From: Planococcus citri
Taxonomy: Eukaryota; Arthropoda; Insecta; Hemiptera; Pseudococcidae
Assembly (NCBI RefSeq): GCF_950023065.1
Contig: NC_088677.1
Span: forward strand, 18,187,230 to 18,251,229
DNA length: 64,000 bases
Direction: 5' to 3'
The translations under genes were made by a program, and so were the position numbers. The notes under the pieces were generated by a model. It searched no databases. It had not been told where the DNA came from and worked only from the letters and a program-made list of their open reading frames with translations. This document shows, one piece after another, positions 10,237 to 21,000 of the stretch. Every line of letters starts with the position of its first letter. Position 1 is the stretch's first letter.

Positions 10237-12492
10237 TCAACAAACTTGAATAGAACTACGTTGATTTTTAAACTTTTCACTACCCAGACCTTTGGTTAAA
10301 ATATCAGCTTTCTGATCGTCTGTGCTGATATAACGAATATCAATCAATTTTTGATCGTACATCTCTTTAGCATAATATTTTCGTAGATCAATATGCTTTG
10401 ATCGTCTGGACGAAACACATGGATTCTTCGAAATACAAATCGTTGATCGATTGTCCACGTACACTGGGACTGGAGTTTCGAAATCGACTTTGAGTTCTTT
10501 CAACAACCGAAACGTCCACGTAAGTTCTTTCAAACCTTCGCATAGGGCAATATACTCCGCTTCCGTTGAAGACAAAGATACAATATTCTGTTTACGAGTA
10601 AACCAAGTAATGACGTCGCCACCGATGGTTAATAGAACACCACTCGTTGATTTACCTTTATCGTTCGCGAAATCAGCATCAGTATACAAGCATACTTTAT
10701 TTTCTTCCTTCGGATTCGCGCCGAATTTCAATGATAATTCCTTCGTGGTATTTAAATAGACGAGAATGCGTTGAGCATGCTTGAAATGAGTTGAATTATA
10801 ACAACTCTGGAATCGACTGAGGTAATTTACGGCAAAAGATACGTCTGGTCTGGTCCATTTTGCAACGAAAAGTAAGGAACCGATTAACTCACGAAAAGGT
10901 AGCTTCGGATCGATCTTTTCAGCAGGTTCCAACGATAAACCCTTTTCAATTGGCGTGTATTTTGGTTTACATCCACCAAGACCAAACTGTTTCACTTTTT
11001 CGGAAATATAACGCGTTTGATTCAACACTAAACTCCGTTCTTCAACGTTTCTTCGAATTTCAACACCAAGAAATTTTTGAATTTCATCCAAATCTTTCAT
11101 TTCAAACCGATTTTTCAACAATTCTTTGATATTATCAACCATCTCACGAGAAGCAGAAACGATTAAAATATCATCCACATAAACGAGTATATACGTATCA
11201 CCTTTGTAATACAAACACGGATCATTACTTGATTGAGTGAAACCAATACTGATAAGAAAATCATGTAAGGTTCTATTCCAATACTTCGGCGATTTACGTA
11301 ACCCATAGATCGATTTATTCAATTTCAAAACAAACGATTTATCTTTACTTTGAAATGACTTACATTTCGGAGGTTCCATGTACACATGATCGTCTTCGTC
11401 TAATTCTCCATGGAGAAACGCCGTTTGAACGTCCATATGATGGATATGATACTGTTTACTGTTCGCCACTGATAACAGGATTTTCAGTGTATCCATATTC
11501 GCTACCGGAGAATACTTATCTTCGTTCTCTGTTATCTCTTGCTGATCACCACGAGCAACTAACCTTGCGCGATATTCACCGTTGTCTTTAACACGATAGA
11601 CCCAGTTGGATTTAATAACGCGCTCATTTTTAGGTCTCCGAACCCATTCCCAGACGTGATGTTTTTCCATTTGATTGATTTCCATCCGTCTGGCGTTTTC
11701 CCACAGGTTTTCATCTTCGGGATGCGTAATTAACGCTTCATTGGTATACATGATGATATTTTCGATACTATTTGGATCTACAGCTCTGGTAATTACTGGT
11801 TGAGTTGATGGCTCCTTGTAAAACTTTGTTTCATCGAAATCAACGTCACAGGCAACAGAAACAGATTTATCATCAGGATAATAAATACGATACCCATTGT
11901 TTACATAGCCGACAAGATACCCTTTTCTGGCCTTTTCCTTTAGCTTTGTACGTTTCGCTTCAGGTATTTTCACGTATGCCGTACTGCCGAACACTCGAAG
12001 ATTTTTAAGATTTGGCTTCTGTTTAAACCAAATTTCAGCTGGAGTTTTAGTATTGGTACTGGATAACGTACGGTTGTGTAGATAACATGCTGTTTTTAGA
12101 GCTTCCGGCCACAGGTACGTAGGTAACTCTGCTTCGAATAACATGGCTCGACATTTTTCGAATAAGGTGCGATGCATTCGTTCCGCAGTGCCGTTAAGTT
12201 CAGGTGTATAAGGAATAGTGTAGTCAGGTGTAATTCCTTTTTCACTTAGGAATTCTTTGAAGGCATTCGAAGTGAATTCACCACCATTGTCAACTCTCAA
12301 TGTGACGATTTTTTCAGAGAATCGTGCTGTTGCAGCTGCTTCGAAGTGTTTGAAACATCTGAGAGCTTCGTCTTTACTGGTCATAATATAACACGTAGTA
12401 AAATGAGAAAAACCATCGACTATTGTTAACACGTACTTCGCGTCATTTATGCCGACATCTAAAGGTCCAGCTACATCCATATGGACGATATC
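10237..12492 (-). CDS. Copia pol, 3' part: integrase core, reverse transcriptase, RNase H
   Basis: Continuous frame of about 750 codons on the minus strand, starting at the 756-bp insertion and ending at 10237. The integrase core opens with H-M-D-V-A-G-P-L and carries DNGGEF and the Glu of ELNGTAERMHR, completing a D,D-35-E triad. The Copia reverse transcriptase shows HHMDVQTAFLHGEL, SIYGLRKSPKYWN and the YVDD active site (about 11175). RNase H shows YTDADFA, SLSSTEAEYIAL, YVDN and SKHIDLRKYY, and the frame ends soon after KADILTKGL. All catalytic residues I looked for are present. In the original element this is the downstream part of one gag-pol frame. There is no natural start here, because the insertion at 12502-13257 cuts it from gag. 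Confidence 0.95.
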   Translation of the reverse strand, partial: DIVHMDVAGPLDVGINDAKYVLTIVDGFSHFTTCYIMTSKDEALRCFKHFEAAATARFSEKIVTLRVDNGGEFTSNAFKEFLSEKGITPDYTIPYTPELNGTAERMHRTLFEKCRAMLFEAELPTYLWPEALKTACYLHNRTLSSTNTKTPAEIWFKQKPNLKNLRVFGSTAYVKIPEAKRTKLKEKARKGYLVGYVNNGYRIYYPDDKSVSVACDVDFDETKFYKEPSTQPVITRAVDPNSIENIIMYTNEALITHPEDENLWENARRMEINQMEKHHVWEWVRRPKNERVIKSNWVYRVKDNGEYRARLVARGDQQEITENEDKYSPVANMDTLKILLSVANSKQYHIHHMDVQTAFLHGELDEDDHVYMEPPKCKSFQSKDKSFVLKLNKSIYGLRKSPKYWNRTLHDFLISIGFTQSSNDPCLYYKGDTYILVYVDDILIVSASREMVDNIKELLKNRFEMKDLDEIQKFLGVEIRRNVEERSLVLNQTRYISEKVKQFGLGGCKPKYTPIEKGLSLEPAEKIDPKLPFRELIGSLLFVAKWTRPDVSFAVNYLSRFQSCYNSTHFKHAQRILVYLNTTKELSLKFGANPKEENKVCLYTDADFANDKGKSTSGVLLTIGGDVITWFTRKQNIVSLSSTEAEYIALCEGLKELTWTFRLLKELKVDFETPVPVYVDNRSTICISKNPCVSSRRSKHIDLRKYYAKEMYDQKLIDIRYISTDDQKADILTKGLGSEKFKNQRSSIQVC

Positions 12493-12501
12493 GAGAATTC
12501 G

Positions 12502-13257
12502 ACTAATTACTAGAGACTAAGGATACTTTTCGGCATCGTGTGCTGTCGAGTGCTTTTGGCTACACTCGTTTGACTTGTCTCCATGAAAATGAAATATTCT
12601 CCTTATCAAAGATGAAACTACTGTTTCCTTTTTGTTCAAATCTTTCTTTTTCATAATCATATTATTTAATACAAATATTATACGTATTTTAATGATAAAA
12701 CTCGTGTTAGTCCTGTTTCTTTTGAATTTTAATCTGTTTCATATTTCGTCGACAGTCTTGTACTCTTGTTAGACAACTTAGTTTCCAATCCGAACATTAC
12801 CAAATATAAAGAAAAAACAGCTGTGATGATACTAGTCTTTCGAATTCAATTTGAAGAAAATGTAAAACTTTAACAGAAGTGACGTTGTTGTACAAACATT
12901 TGGAACTTGGAAGTTTTTCAAAAGAAGATTGATATCACATCATGATCAGTCAAAGTCAAAGTTGAAAAAAAAAATCTAATAATCAGATTTCCAACTGCTC
13001 ACCAGGCATTTAACCCAAAGTATATTATTAAGCAACAAAAAATTATTGTATTCTACAAGAAAGACAATGAAGAATATGTAAAAGACAATATAATATTCGA
13101 ATATTATAATTAAAATTAAAAATATCAAAATCTCAATAATCTCATCAACAGGAACAGGGAACTTGAATCATTACAAAGAATAAAGTCAAACGAGGGTAGC
13201 CGAAAGCACTCGACAGCACACGATGCCGAAAAGTATCCTTAGTCTCTAGTAATTAGT
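12502..13257. mobile_element. 756-bp long-TIR element, copy 2, inserted in Copia integrase
   Basis: Inverted ends of about 75 bp (ACTAATTACTAGAGACTAAG...), flanked by a perfect 9-bp duplication GAGAATTCG (12493-12501 and 13258-13266). It is the reverse complement of copy 1 at 7348-8103 with very few differences and exactly the same length, implying recent mobilisation by a trans-acting transposase. No ORF inside. The 9-bp duplication fits Mutator-like elements best. The superfamily call is inference, since no transposase is present. Confidence 0.9.
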
Positions 13258-14553
13258 GAGAATTCGTTCAGCTGGTTTCCGTGTTGTATTATGAGGAACG
13301 CGTGTCTGTTTTGCTTTCTTACAGCTTTCACACTTTTTGTCGTCGCATTTTGAAGCTTCCATTCCATCCACCACTTTGGACGTTATCATTTTGTTTACAG
13401 TTGAGTAAGCAGGGTGGCCCAATCGACGATGCCACAATTCGAGTTGTTGATTGAGGAAACACTGCTCACCAGTAACGATTCGATACAGACCAAATTCCGT
13501 TGATTTAGCGATTAATTTGACAACGTTATTGTACAGAATCGATATTGTTCCAGCTTCGACACGAAATTTAGCTCCGTCTTCTTCCAAACGATAAAATGAC
13601 ACCAGATTTTTGCGTAATTTTGGCACAAATAAAGCATTGCGTAATTTATGCTTGACAATTTTACCATCGATATTACTCACGATCTGTACAGTGCCCATTG
13701 CAGTTCCGAGTAACGTACCTTCGCCTGCTTGGCCAATGATGACTGGTTCATCGAGGGTTTTCAGATCGAGGAAGTACTTTTTATTATTGAACATGCATCG
13801 AGTTGCTCCGGAATCAAGATAAATCGTATCGTCGTTGGGTTGTAGTTGATGATCAGTTGTCTGTGATTGAAGGGCGTATTCCGAACATTCAATTAGATTT
13901 GAATCTTCTTTAGCATCTCCCTTTCCTCTACCAGAACCAGACTTTTCCGACGATGATTGATTCGAATAATTTTTATTACTCCTTCGTTGATTCGATTTTT
14001 CGTGATTGGAGTTCGAATGCTTGTTTTCAGGACGATAATTCGATTTTTCATGCGAAGATGACGACGAATTTTGACTCGAATTTGAAGAGTTTTTCTTCAC
14101 CCAGCATTCAGAACGATTATGCCCACGCTTTCCACAGTTGTGGCATCGGTATGGGAAATTCGAATTTGAATTTGAATTACTTCGCGCATTGGAACTGTTG
14201 GAGTTGGAGAAATTAGCGCTTTCCGGATGCATATTTCCAGTACTGGTACTGTTTTTCTCACGTAGCTTAATTTCGTGATCCAACATCCGCGTTTTCACAA
14301 ATTCCAACGTTACTTTCTTTTCATCGTCATAACTTAGGGTCTCCATACTCGCAATAACCGTTTCATAGCTGTCCGGCATTGTCAAAAATAAGTGACATAC
14401 CGCATCGATCTCATCCATCCGACCACCAGACATACGTAGTTGACTAACGATAGCATCAAATTTGGCGAAATGAACATTAAGGCTGGTTCCTTCTTTATAT
14501 TTCAAAAGAAGTAATTTCTTTCTGCACAAAATTTGCTGCACAATACTTTTACG
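13258..14553 (-). CDS. Copia gag C-terminus, protease and integrase zinc-binding region
   Basis: Open minus-strand frame between the two insertions. It contains the second half of the gag domain (LNVHFAKFDAIVSQL...), a Ser/Asn-rich linker and a CCHC zinc knuckle CHNCGKRGHNRSEC (about 14105-14150). The aspartic protease active site is Y-L-D-S-G-A-T (about 13815). The GAG-pre-integrase HHCC module WHRRLGHP...CESCKKAKQ lies at about 13295-13440. Both ends are created by transposon insertion (756-bp element at the left, hAT-like at the right), not by natural start or stop codons. Confidence 0.93.
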
Positions 14554-15226
14554 CAGAGTTGGCGCGATTCGAATCGTGTGAAAGAATCGAGAAAGAATCC
14601 GATTCTCACGATTCGAATCGGATTCGAATCGCGGTTCTCCAAGTCAAACAAATCGGGAAATGCAGGAATCCGATTCTCTTTTACAGAGAATCGCACCTTC
14701 TCGATTCCCTGCGATTCCTTGCAGGTGTTATTCACGTGTTAAAATAGTAAAATGCACTGTTTTCAATGGCTTTTAGTGATACATTTGCATTTTGTAGTTT
14801 GGGACTGATGACATTTATTTAAAGGTTAGCTGTTGTGTGAAAATATTGTGAATCAGTGATTCTATGCAGTGAAAGAATCGCGCAATGTAAGAATCGGATC
14901 CTCTTTAATAGAGAATCGCGCCTTAGTGATTCTCTGCGATTCCCTACTCACAGCCACAAACGAAACAATAGAACATGCAAAGTGATCATATCCCTAGTTG
15001 GGGAAATTGCTGATTCTATATCAAATTCATTTGTCAGTCCTGAAGTTGAAAAAAATTAGCATTTGGGAATCGGAATCGGAGGGAATCGAGAACCGCTAAA
15101 GAATCGGATTCAGAACCGGATTCGCTTTGTGAAAGAATCGAGACTGGAGAATCGCGATTCTCCCATGTATGGGAATCGTAATTCAGGAATCCGATTCTGA
15201 CAAACCCAGGAATCGCGCCAACTCTG
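14554..15226. mobile_element. hAT-like non-autonomous element with GAATCG words, inserted in Copia gag
   Basis: A 673-bp element with perfect 17-bp inverted termini CAGAGTTGGCGCGATTC / GAATCGCGCCAACTCTG and a perfect 8-bp duplication CTTTTACG (14546-14553, 15227-15234). The subterminal regions on both sides are dense arrays of GAATCG / GATTCGAATCGGATTC words (about 14570-14720 and 14865-15215), leaving a short unique centre. No transposase. Confidence 0.92.
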
Positions 15227-15588
15227 CTTTTACGTTGAAACACTTTGTGTAACGATTCCCACATTTCACGTGCTGTAGATTTACCTTGAATGTATTGTAG
15301 ATGGCTGTCAGCGATGTGCCGGATGATGATAGATTTTGCTTTATTGTTTCTACGCTTCCAGGAATCATATTCCTCATATAAATTGGGATCTTGAGCTTGA
15401 TCTCTAGTTTTCTTTTTATTCCCCGTTCGGTGATTAACAGGCGTGTCTTCCGTCAATACTTCGAGCACGTCGTCGTCTTCTTCATCAAGCACAGCGGTTA
15501 CTCTCAACTTCCACGTGGAGAAGTTGTTCCCATCGAACGGTTTAATATTTTGCACGTATCCTGGAAAATTTTTTTCTTTCACTTCCAT
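15227..15588 (-). CDS. Copia gag N-terminus
   Basis: Starts at the ATG at 15588 (MEVKEKNFPGYVQNIKPFDG...) and runs to the hAT-like insertion. It shows the Copia gag hallmark F-x-G-x-N-F-x-x-W near the start and the A-R-E-M-W-E-S-L motif before the break. Upstream in-frame codons exist but no earlier ATG. The rest of gag continues after the inserted element at 14553. Confidence 0.88.
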
Positions 15589-15653
15589 TTTTCCGGATTT
15601 TCCGCGCACAGAACGAAATTTTTACTTTAACGAACACAGATTGGCAGATTTTA

Positions 15654-15665
15654 GCTCTGCTACCA
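15654..15665 (-). other. Copia primer-binding site (initiator tRNA-Met)
   Basis: On the minus strand TGGTAGCAGAGC directly follows the 5' LTR. The first 11 bases complement the CCA-terminated 3' end expected for metazoan initiator tRNA-Met (..CTCTGCTACCA). Confidence 0.8.
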
Positions 15666-15864
15666 TGAAATACTACTATAATACCACGAACAAAACTCGC
15701 GAACCATTTTCTAACATCTTTATTACACGACGTCTATATACATACTATGTACAAGAAATACAAAACCGCGAATACGGCAAAAACGACTAGAAAACTCTAG
15801 AAAAGATCTACGATATTAGTTTCTAGTAATTACGATAGATAGCCTGAATAGCGATATCTCTACA
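15666..15864 (-). repeat. Copia 5' LTR
   Basis: 199-bp partner of the LTR at 9661-9859. Same TG...CA ends, and followed by the AAAAC target duplication. Confidence 0.95.
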
Positions 15865-15951
15865 AAAACTGGAAACTTGAACTGAAAAAAAATTAAACTG
15901 ATACTAAAAACTAAAAACTTGAACTGAAATGTAAAAGTTTTGCCATCTCTG
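15865..15951. repeat. CTGAAACTTGAA word array, right part, with hAT-like end
   Basis: Continues the array of 9480-9660 and stops at AGTTTTGCCATCTCTG (15936-15951), the reverse of a CAGAGATGGC hAT-type terminus. The matching left terminus was not found, so the host element of the Copia insertion is probably truncated. Confidence 0.5.
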
Positions 15952-16004
15952 ATTTGTCGACAAATCATATCATCAGTCATTCTCAAAATTCTTACTTTTT
16001 TCTA

Positions 16005-16400
16005 AATTTTTTCAAAAGCTTTTGTCCTCGCTTCGCTCGGGCCAATTTGATTCCTTTTTTTCCGCTCGTCAGAATATTAAAAAACCACTGATGAAATTTA
16101 GAAAAAGACAAAGTTGAAATCAGAAAAACCGAATTCTTTCATGAAAATTGATATTTGTTCTATTTTTTGAACTACAAATTACCCAAGCTTTTGCCCTCAC
16201 TTCGCCCGGGTCAATTTGATTCTCTTCTAAAAATTACAATTTCAAGAATGAAGAAACCTATTGAATTTGAAAAATGTTGAAATCAGAAAAACCTAATTTT
16301 TTCATTGAAATTGAGATGTTCTTTCTACTTTTTAAATCACAAATTTTCCAATACTGAAAACTTTTCCCCTCGCTTTGCTCAGGCCATTCAAGATGCTACT
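16005..16400. repeat. CCCTCGCTTCGCTCGGGC tandem units (3)
   Basis: GC-rich cores at about 16020, 16190 and 16365, spaced roughly 172-176 bp in AT-rich sequence. Each is followed by CAATTTGATTC or similar. The same family occurs at 31555-32100, 35434-35600, 40608-41215 and, reversed, at 58990-59175. Confidence 0.75.
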
Positions 16401-17030
16401 TTTAAAAATATTAAAAATATTAAAATTAATTAAATTAAACAGAACAGAAGTAACAGAACAATGAATTTCAGAAATGCATCAGTACTCAAATTATATAACA
16501 AATGCAAATTTTTCACTTTTTCTGAACAGAACTAGTGGATTTTTAAAGTTTTTTGATACAGTGCTCAGCTCAGCTTAGCATGTTAAAATTTTGATTATTA
16601 TGGCAAAATAACAATTTTTTGTGGGCAATAGCCCAATAGGACGATGCAATCCTCTTCCCAAGTAGCATAACTTGTCTTTTCTTTACCCCGCCCCCCCAGG
16701 CCCGGATTTTCTCTGCACAGCCTTGCATATTTCTTCATAATTTCTGAGTTTGAAATCAGAAATGTTTGAATTTGAAATTTTTGTTACCAAGTAGCAAATT
16801 ACACTAATTACAGTGTATGAAAATTCATGAAAGAAAAGAAAAACATTTTTTTTTTTTTTCATTTCTTTTTGAACCTCAAAGAAAATGATAAAAACTGAAA
16901 CTGAAATGGAAAACTGAAAACTTGAACTGAAAAAAATAAAACTGAAACTAAAAACGTAAAAACTAAAAACTTGAACTGAAATGTAAAAGTTTTGACATCA
17001 TGCACTGACGAAAACACAATTTTTGAATTT
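16401..17030. other. No gene; CTGAAACT array copy at 16885-17000
   Basis: Unassigned AT-rich sequence with a second CTGAAACTGAAA array. It ends near GTTTTGACATCATGCACTG (about 17009), a variant of the hAT-like edge at 15951. Confidence 0.5.
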
Positions 17031-17400
17031 TTTCCAAGAGTTTTACAACTTTGAGCTTTCATAACTTATTTTCTTTCCCGTGGATAACTTTCAAACCTAC
17101 TCCATCTTGTAGAGAATTCTACGTAGAGTATTTTCCTTACCTCAAACGCTTATTTTCTCTCTCAAAATTGCGAATAAATTTTATTCTATTATTACAAAAA
17201 ACAACAACGAATTTTTCATAAGTTCTCCAACTTTAGGCTTTTATAACTTGTTTTTTATTGCGCAGAAGCCTTCCAAAACTACTCCATCTTGTAGAGAATT
17301 CAATTTAGATCATTTTCCTTACCTCAAAGACTCAAAACCTTTATCCCATCTTGTCCTCACCCTTACTCAAAGTTTCGAGTAATTTTCATTAAATTAAAAA
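17031..17400 (-). repeat. Reverse-oriented units of the 180-bp repeat
   Basis: Two units containing GTTTGAAAG...CCATCTTGTAGAGAATTC...GTATTTTCCTTACCTCAA are inverted relative to the pair at 8230-8530. The block 8.2-17.4 kb is thus bracketed by inverted copies. Confidence 0.65.
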
Positions 17401-18024
17401 CAAAAAAAAAGTCAAAAAGTCGGAAGTCGGAAGAAAACCAAGTCTGTAGAACGATTGAATCATGAATCATGAATCATTTCATTTTTTATGAATGAACGCC
17501 TCACGCAGGCTTGTGGAAATATCTCCTCTCCCCGAACCGCCCATCTTCCGTCGAATTAATGAATTATTGATGTTTTTGCCCCTGTGCCGTTTTGAAATGA
17601 ATGTTTGCCGTGAATTCTTCAGATTTTTCAAAAATTATCATCGTGTAAACAGTGAAAATAAATAATACATTATGCGTTTTAAAGAAAATTTGCTCGCTCA
17701 TCTACGGCTAAAATGATCTATCTGCTGCAAGTGTCGAGTGTCTTGACCTCATTCGCACAGTAAGTTATGAGATAAGTACGTATGAAATGTGTCATTTTCA
17801 AGTTTCATTAATTCATGCCATCAGCATTCGACCGTAAGTACAAGTACCACTAGTGTGGGCTATTATCGTCTAGAAGTGGAATATTTCGCACTCGAACTGA
17901 TATTATATTCACGATGGAATGTCTCGGTTTGGTGTAGTTTTCGAAAAAGGTTCGTCTTACATTTCTCATACAATACAATATATATTTTAATCAATCGTGT
18001 TCTTTATTTACGTATTTTGTGCAG
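17401..18024 (+). promoter_or_regulatory. SHANK 5' flank with probable non-coding exon and intron 1
   Basis: A likely 5' UTR exon ends with donor CGCACA|GTAAGTTATG at about 17759. The acceptor TTTTGTGCAG at 18024 opens the first coding exon. If these are joined, an ATG at about 17712 gives only a short upstream ORF that stops just before the SHANK start. The exact transcription start is not visible. Confidence 0.4.
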
Positions 18025-18034
18025 ATCGATGTAA

Positions 18035-21000
18035 ATGGATACTAATAAAAACGATGCTGGAAAGCCAGTAGAACTGAGTAATCGAAGATCGTTGCCACCC
18101 TTGTTGAACGAAGATTACCTGTTTTTACGCGTCTGCGTTCCCGATTTGAATGTGCAAAAATGTTTCCAGTTTAATAAAGCTCAGCAGATCGCAGAGATCA
18201 AAGAACAATGTATCGCTTCGCTCCCGATGGTATGGTTTTTGTTTTCTCCAAAGTCAAAAATCACCGATTGAGACGTTAACGTTGTTTGTTTCTCATAATG
18301 AAACGTTTAGGAACTGAAGCAAAGCTTCAATTACGGTCTGTTCTGCCCACCTACCAGTACGAAATGTGGAAAATTTTTAGACGAAGAAAAAGCTCTGGAC
18401 GAATACGAATTCAACGATTACGTAGCTTATTTAGAGGTATTTATTTATATTTTTTAAACGTTCGGTGTTTTTCTGTACATGTTCTACTCATTTGTTGTTC
18501 GGTTTCAGTTACGATACAAACAACGAATTTACAAGACAACCAAGATAGACGAAAAGCAGTTCAAAGCGGTTAATACGAGATCGAATTTAAGACGATTTAT
18601 CGATTACATACACAATGGATTGGTAGACAAGGTCGCGAAGCTCTGTAACAAAGGGCTAGATCCGAATTTTCACTGCATCGATACCGGAGGTGAGCAATTC
18701 GACCGTTTAACGTGTCTGTAACGTTATAAAAATAATATATCTGGCGTGTTTGTTTCGATTTTAGAAACTCCGTTGACTTTGGCCACCTCTTTATCCAAGC
18801 CCGGTAAAATTCTAATGGCTTTGGTGAACGGCGGAGCGTTTTTAGACTTTCGTAATTTGGACGGATCAACGGCGGTTCATCGAGCTGTCGAAAATAACAA
18901 CTTGGAAGCGGTCATCACTCTGTTAGAGCTCGGAGCTTCGCCTAATTTCAAAGATCTACGTACATTAACCCCGTTGTATTTATCGATTACTCGTAAAACG
19001 GACGTACTAATTTGCGAAAGGCTGCTCCGTGACAAGGCCACGATCGGTGCTCACGACGTACAAGGCTGGCAGGAGATCCATCAAGTAAGACGCGACTATT
19101 GGAAATTCGGCGAAATTAGAATTACCCGTGCTAATTTGCGAATTTCCCAAGGCTTGTAGATACGGTCTGATACAACATTTGGAACATTTACTATTCTACG
19201 GTGCCGATATGAACGCCAGAAACGCATCCGGTAATACACCTCTTCACGTTTGCGCGGTCAACGGTCAGGAAAACTGCGCTAGACTTTTGCTGCAAAAAGG
19301 CGCGCAAAGTGACGCTTTGAATTTCGCTAATCAGACTCCGTATCAAATGGCTGTCATCGCTGGTAATTTAGAATTGGCTTCCGTTATTCAGAGTTACAGA
19401 ACGGTCGATATTGGTAAGTAAATGGCAATGGCAATGACGACGCAAGGTCATCCGGTTGTCACGTCGTATCTCGTTGTGTATCTAATGCGCCTACGCATTA
19501 TTATCGTACCTTTCTTTACGTTTGTCGGCGTTATTGAGTATTTTGTTGTGTTTGTGTAGTAGATAAAACAACGTGCGATTCTAGCGACGTAATTAGCAAC
19601 AACAGTTCCGGTATTGGTACGGCGAATAGCGATTTAACCGAGTCGAATTTCGCTCTGAAAGTCAACGAAAGCACCACCAGCTCTTCGACGTCCAGTACGT
19701 ATGCGTTATGCGATTGAACGAGAGAACGCAGCACGATACATCTAATCGGTGTGTTTTCTTCTGCGCAGGTACTCTGGAAGATAGCTTTAGTCCGGTTGCG
19801 GCTAAATCGCGAGCGTCTTTTTCGTGTTACGAAAATGGCACCGATGCGGCTGTGTTGCCGGTGTATCGACCTTCGAAGAATATGAAAGACAGAGCTTCGA
19901 ATACGAACAAATATTACGCGACAGCGCCGCGACAAAAACCGCAGTAATTATCTCGTTTGTTCGACTTGAAATTGGGTCCAAGTATCTCGTATAACCTTTG
20001 TTGGGTTTCTTTTTCGCAGAGTGATATCGCCGGAACCGAGGACTGTTGTTTTGCACAAAACGAAACGCGGATTCGGTTTCATTTTAAGAGGTGCTAAAGC
20101 CACTTCGTCGCTGATGGAAGTTAAAATCTCGGACACGTGTCCAGCTTTGCAGTACTTGGATGACGTAGATAAAGGAAGCGTAGCGGATTTGGCCGGATTA
20201 CGCAAAGGAGATTATTTACTAGCGGTGGGTGTGATTTTTTTCGAATTTTCAATGTCCGATTGTTACGTACAACGGTGAACGGTGTGATTTTTGTTGGCAG
20301 ATAAATGGCGAAGACGTATCGACCGCATCGCACGAGCAAGTCGTCGATCTAATTCGAAACTCCGGTAAACTGGTCACGATGACGGTAGTTTCGCGTAACG
20401 TTCGTGATTCATCGTCCGGGTGCGATACAAAATACGAAGATTGGCAAGCATCCGCTCCTCTAGGCTACGCTACGTTGCCGAACAAATTCAAACGCAACAG
20501 GAGCTCTTCTACCGGTTAGTAGTTAGTTACAATAACTGTCGAGAGTAAAGTAAAATAAAGTATTAACGTATGTGTACTTTTGCCCAGGTCACGGTGGTGT
20601 AGCGCCTTTACCACCTCGAAGAGATCCCAAAACTACTCTCAGTGTTGGCAAAGCCAAATCTAAAAACGTAATCACCAAAATGGGTAAGTTGGCTCGATCG
20701 CGATTGATTTTCGCGAAATATTCGCCGTTATTAATATGTTCGTATTCGACAGGGCACTGGGAATCGGACGATAAAGGCTCCGATTCGTCGTCCTGCAAAG
20801 AGAACCAACCTAAAACCGCTTCGATTCGATCTCGGCCTATTTCTAGTCGTATAACTACCGCCGAATTGGAGGAGTTGTTTCAAAGGCAAGCTGAACTGTC
20901 GCCCGTCGATCATCGTGAAACGTTCAGCCCTAGAGATCGATACTCGATTTCCAAGATGGCCGAGAAATCGGAACTGCGGCGCAATTTCTACAGCGTGCCC

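Larger units (their letters stand above)
9661..15864 (-). mobile_element. Copia-superfamily LTR retrotransposon, interrupted by two DNA elements
   Basis: A complete element on the minus strand: 5' LTR 15666-15864, 3' LTR 9661-9859, and a 5-bp target duplication AAAAC (9656-9660 and 15865-15869). The LTRs are 199 bp, begin TG and end CA, and differ at only about two positions, indicating a recent insertion. The primer-binding site matches the 3' end of initiator tRNA-Met, and a G-rich polypurine tract abuts the 3' LTR. Domain order is gag, protease, integrase, reverse transcriptase, RNase H, which is diagnostic of Copia (Pseudoviridae-type). A hAT-like element (14554-15226) splits gag and a 756-bp element (12502-13257) splits the integrase N-terminal region, so this copy cannot make an intact polyprotein. 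I see no frameshift or stop other than those made by the two insertions. Confidence 0.96.

Noticed and set aside
10451..12008. Several + strand ORFs of 60-100 codons
   Set aside because: Antisense shadows of the Copia pol frame.
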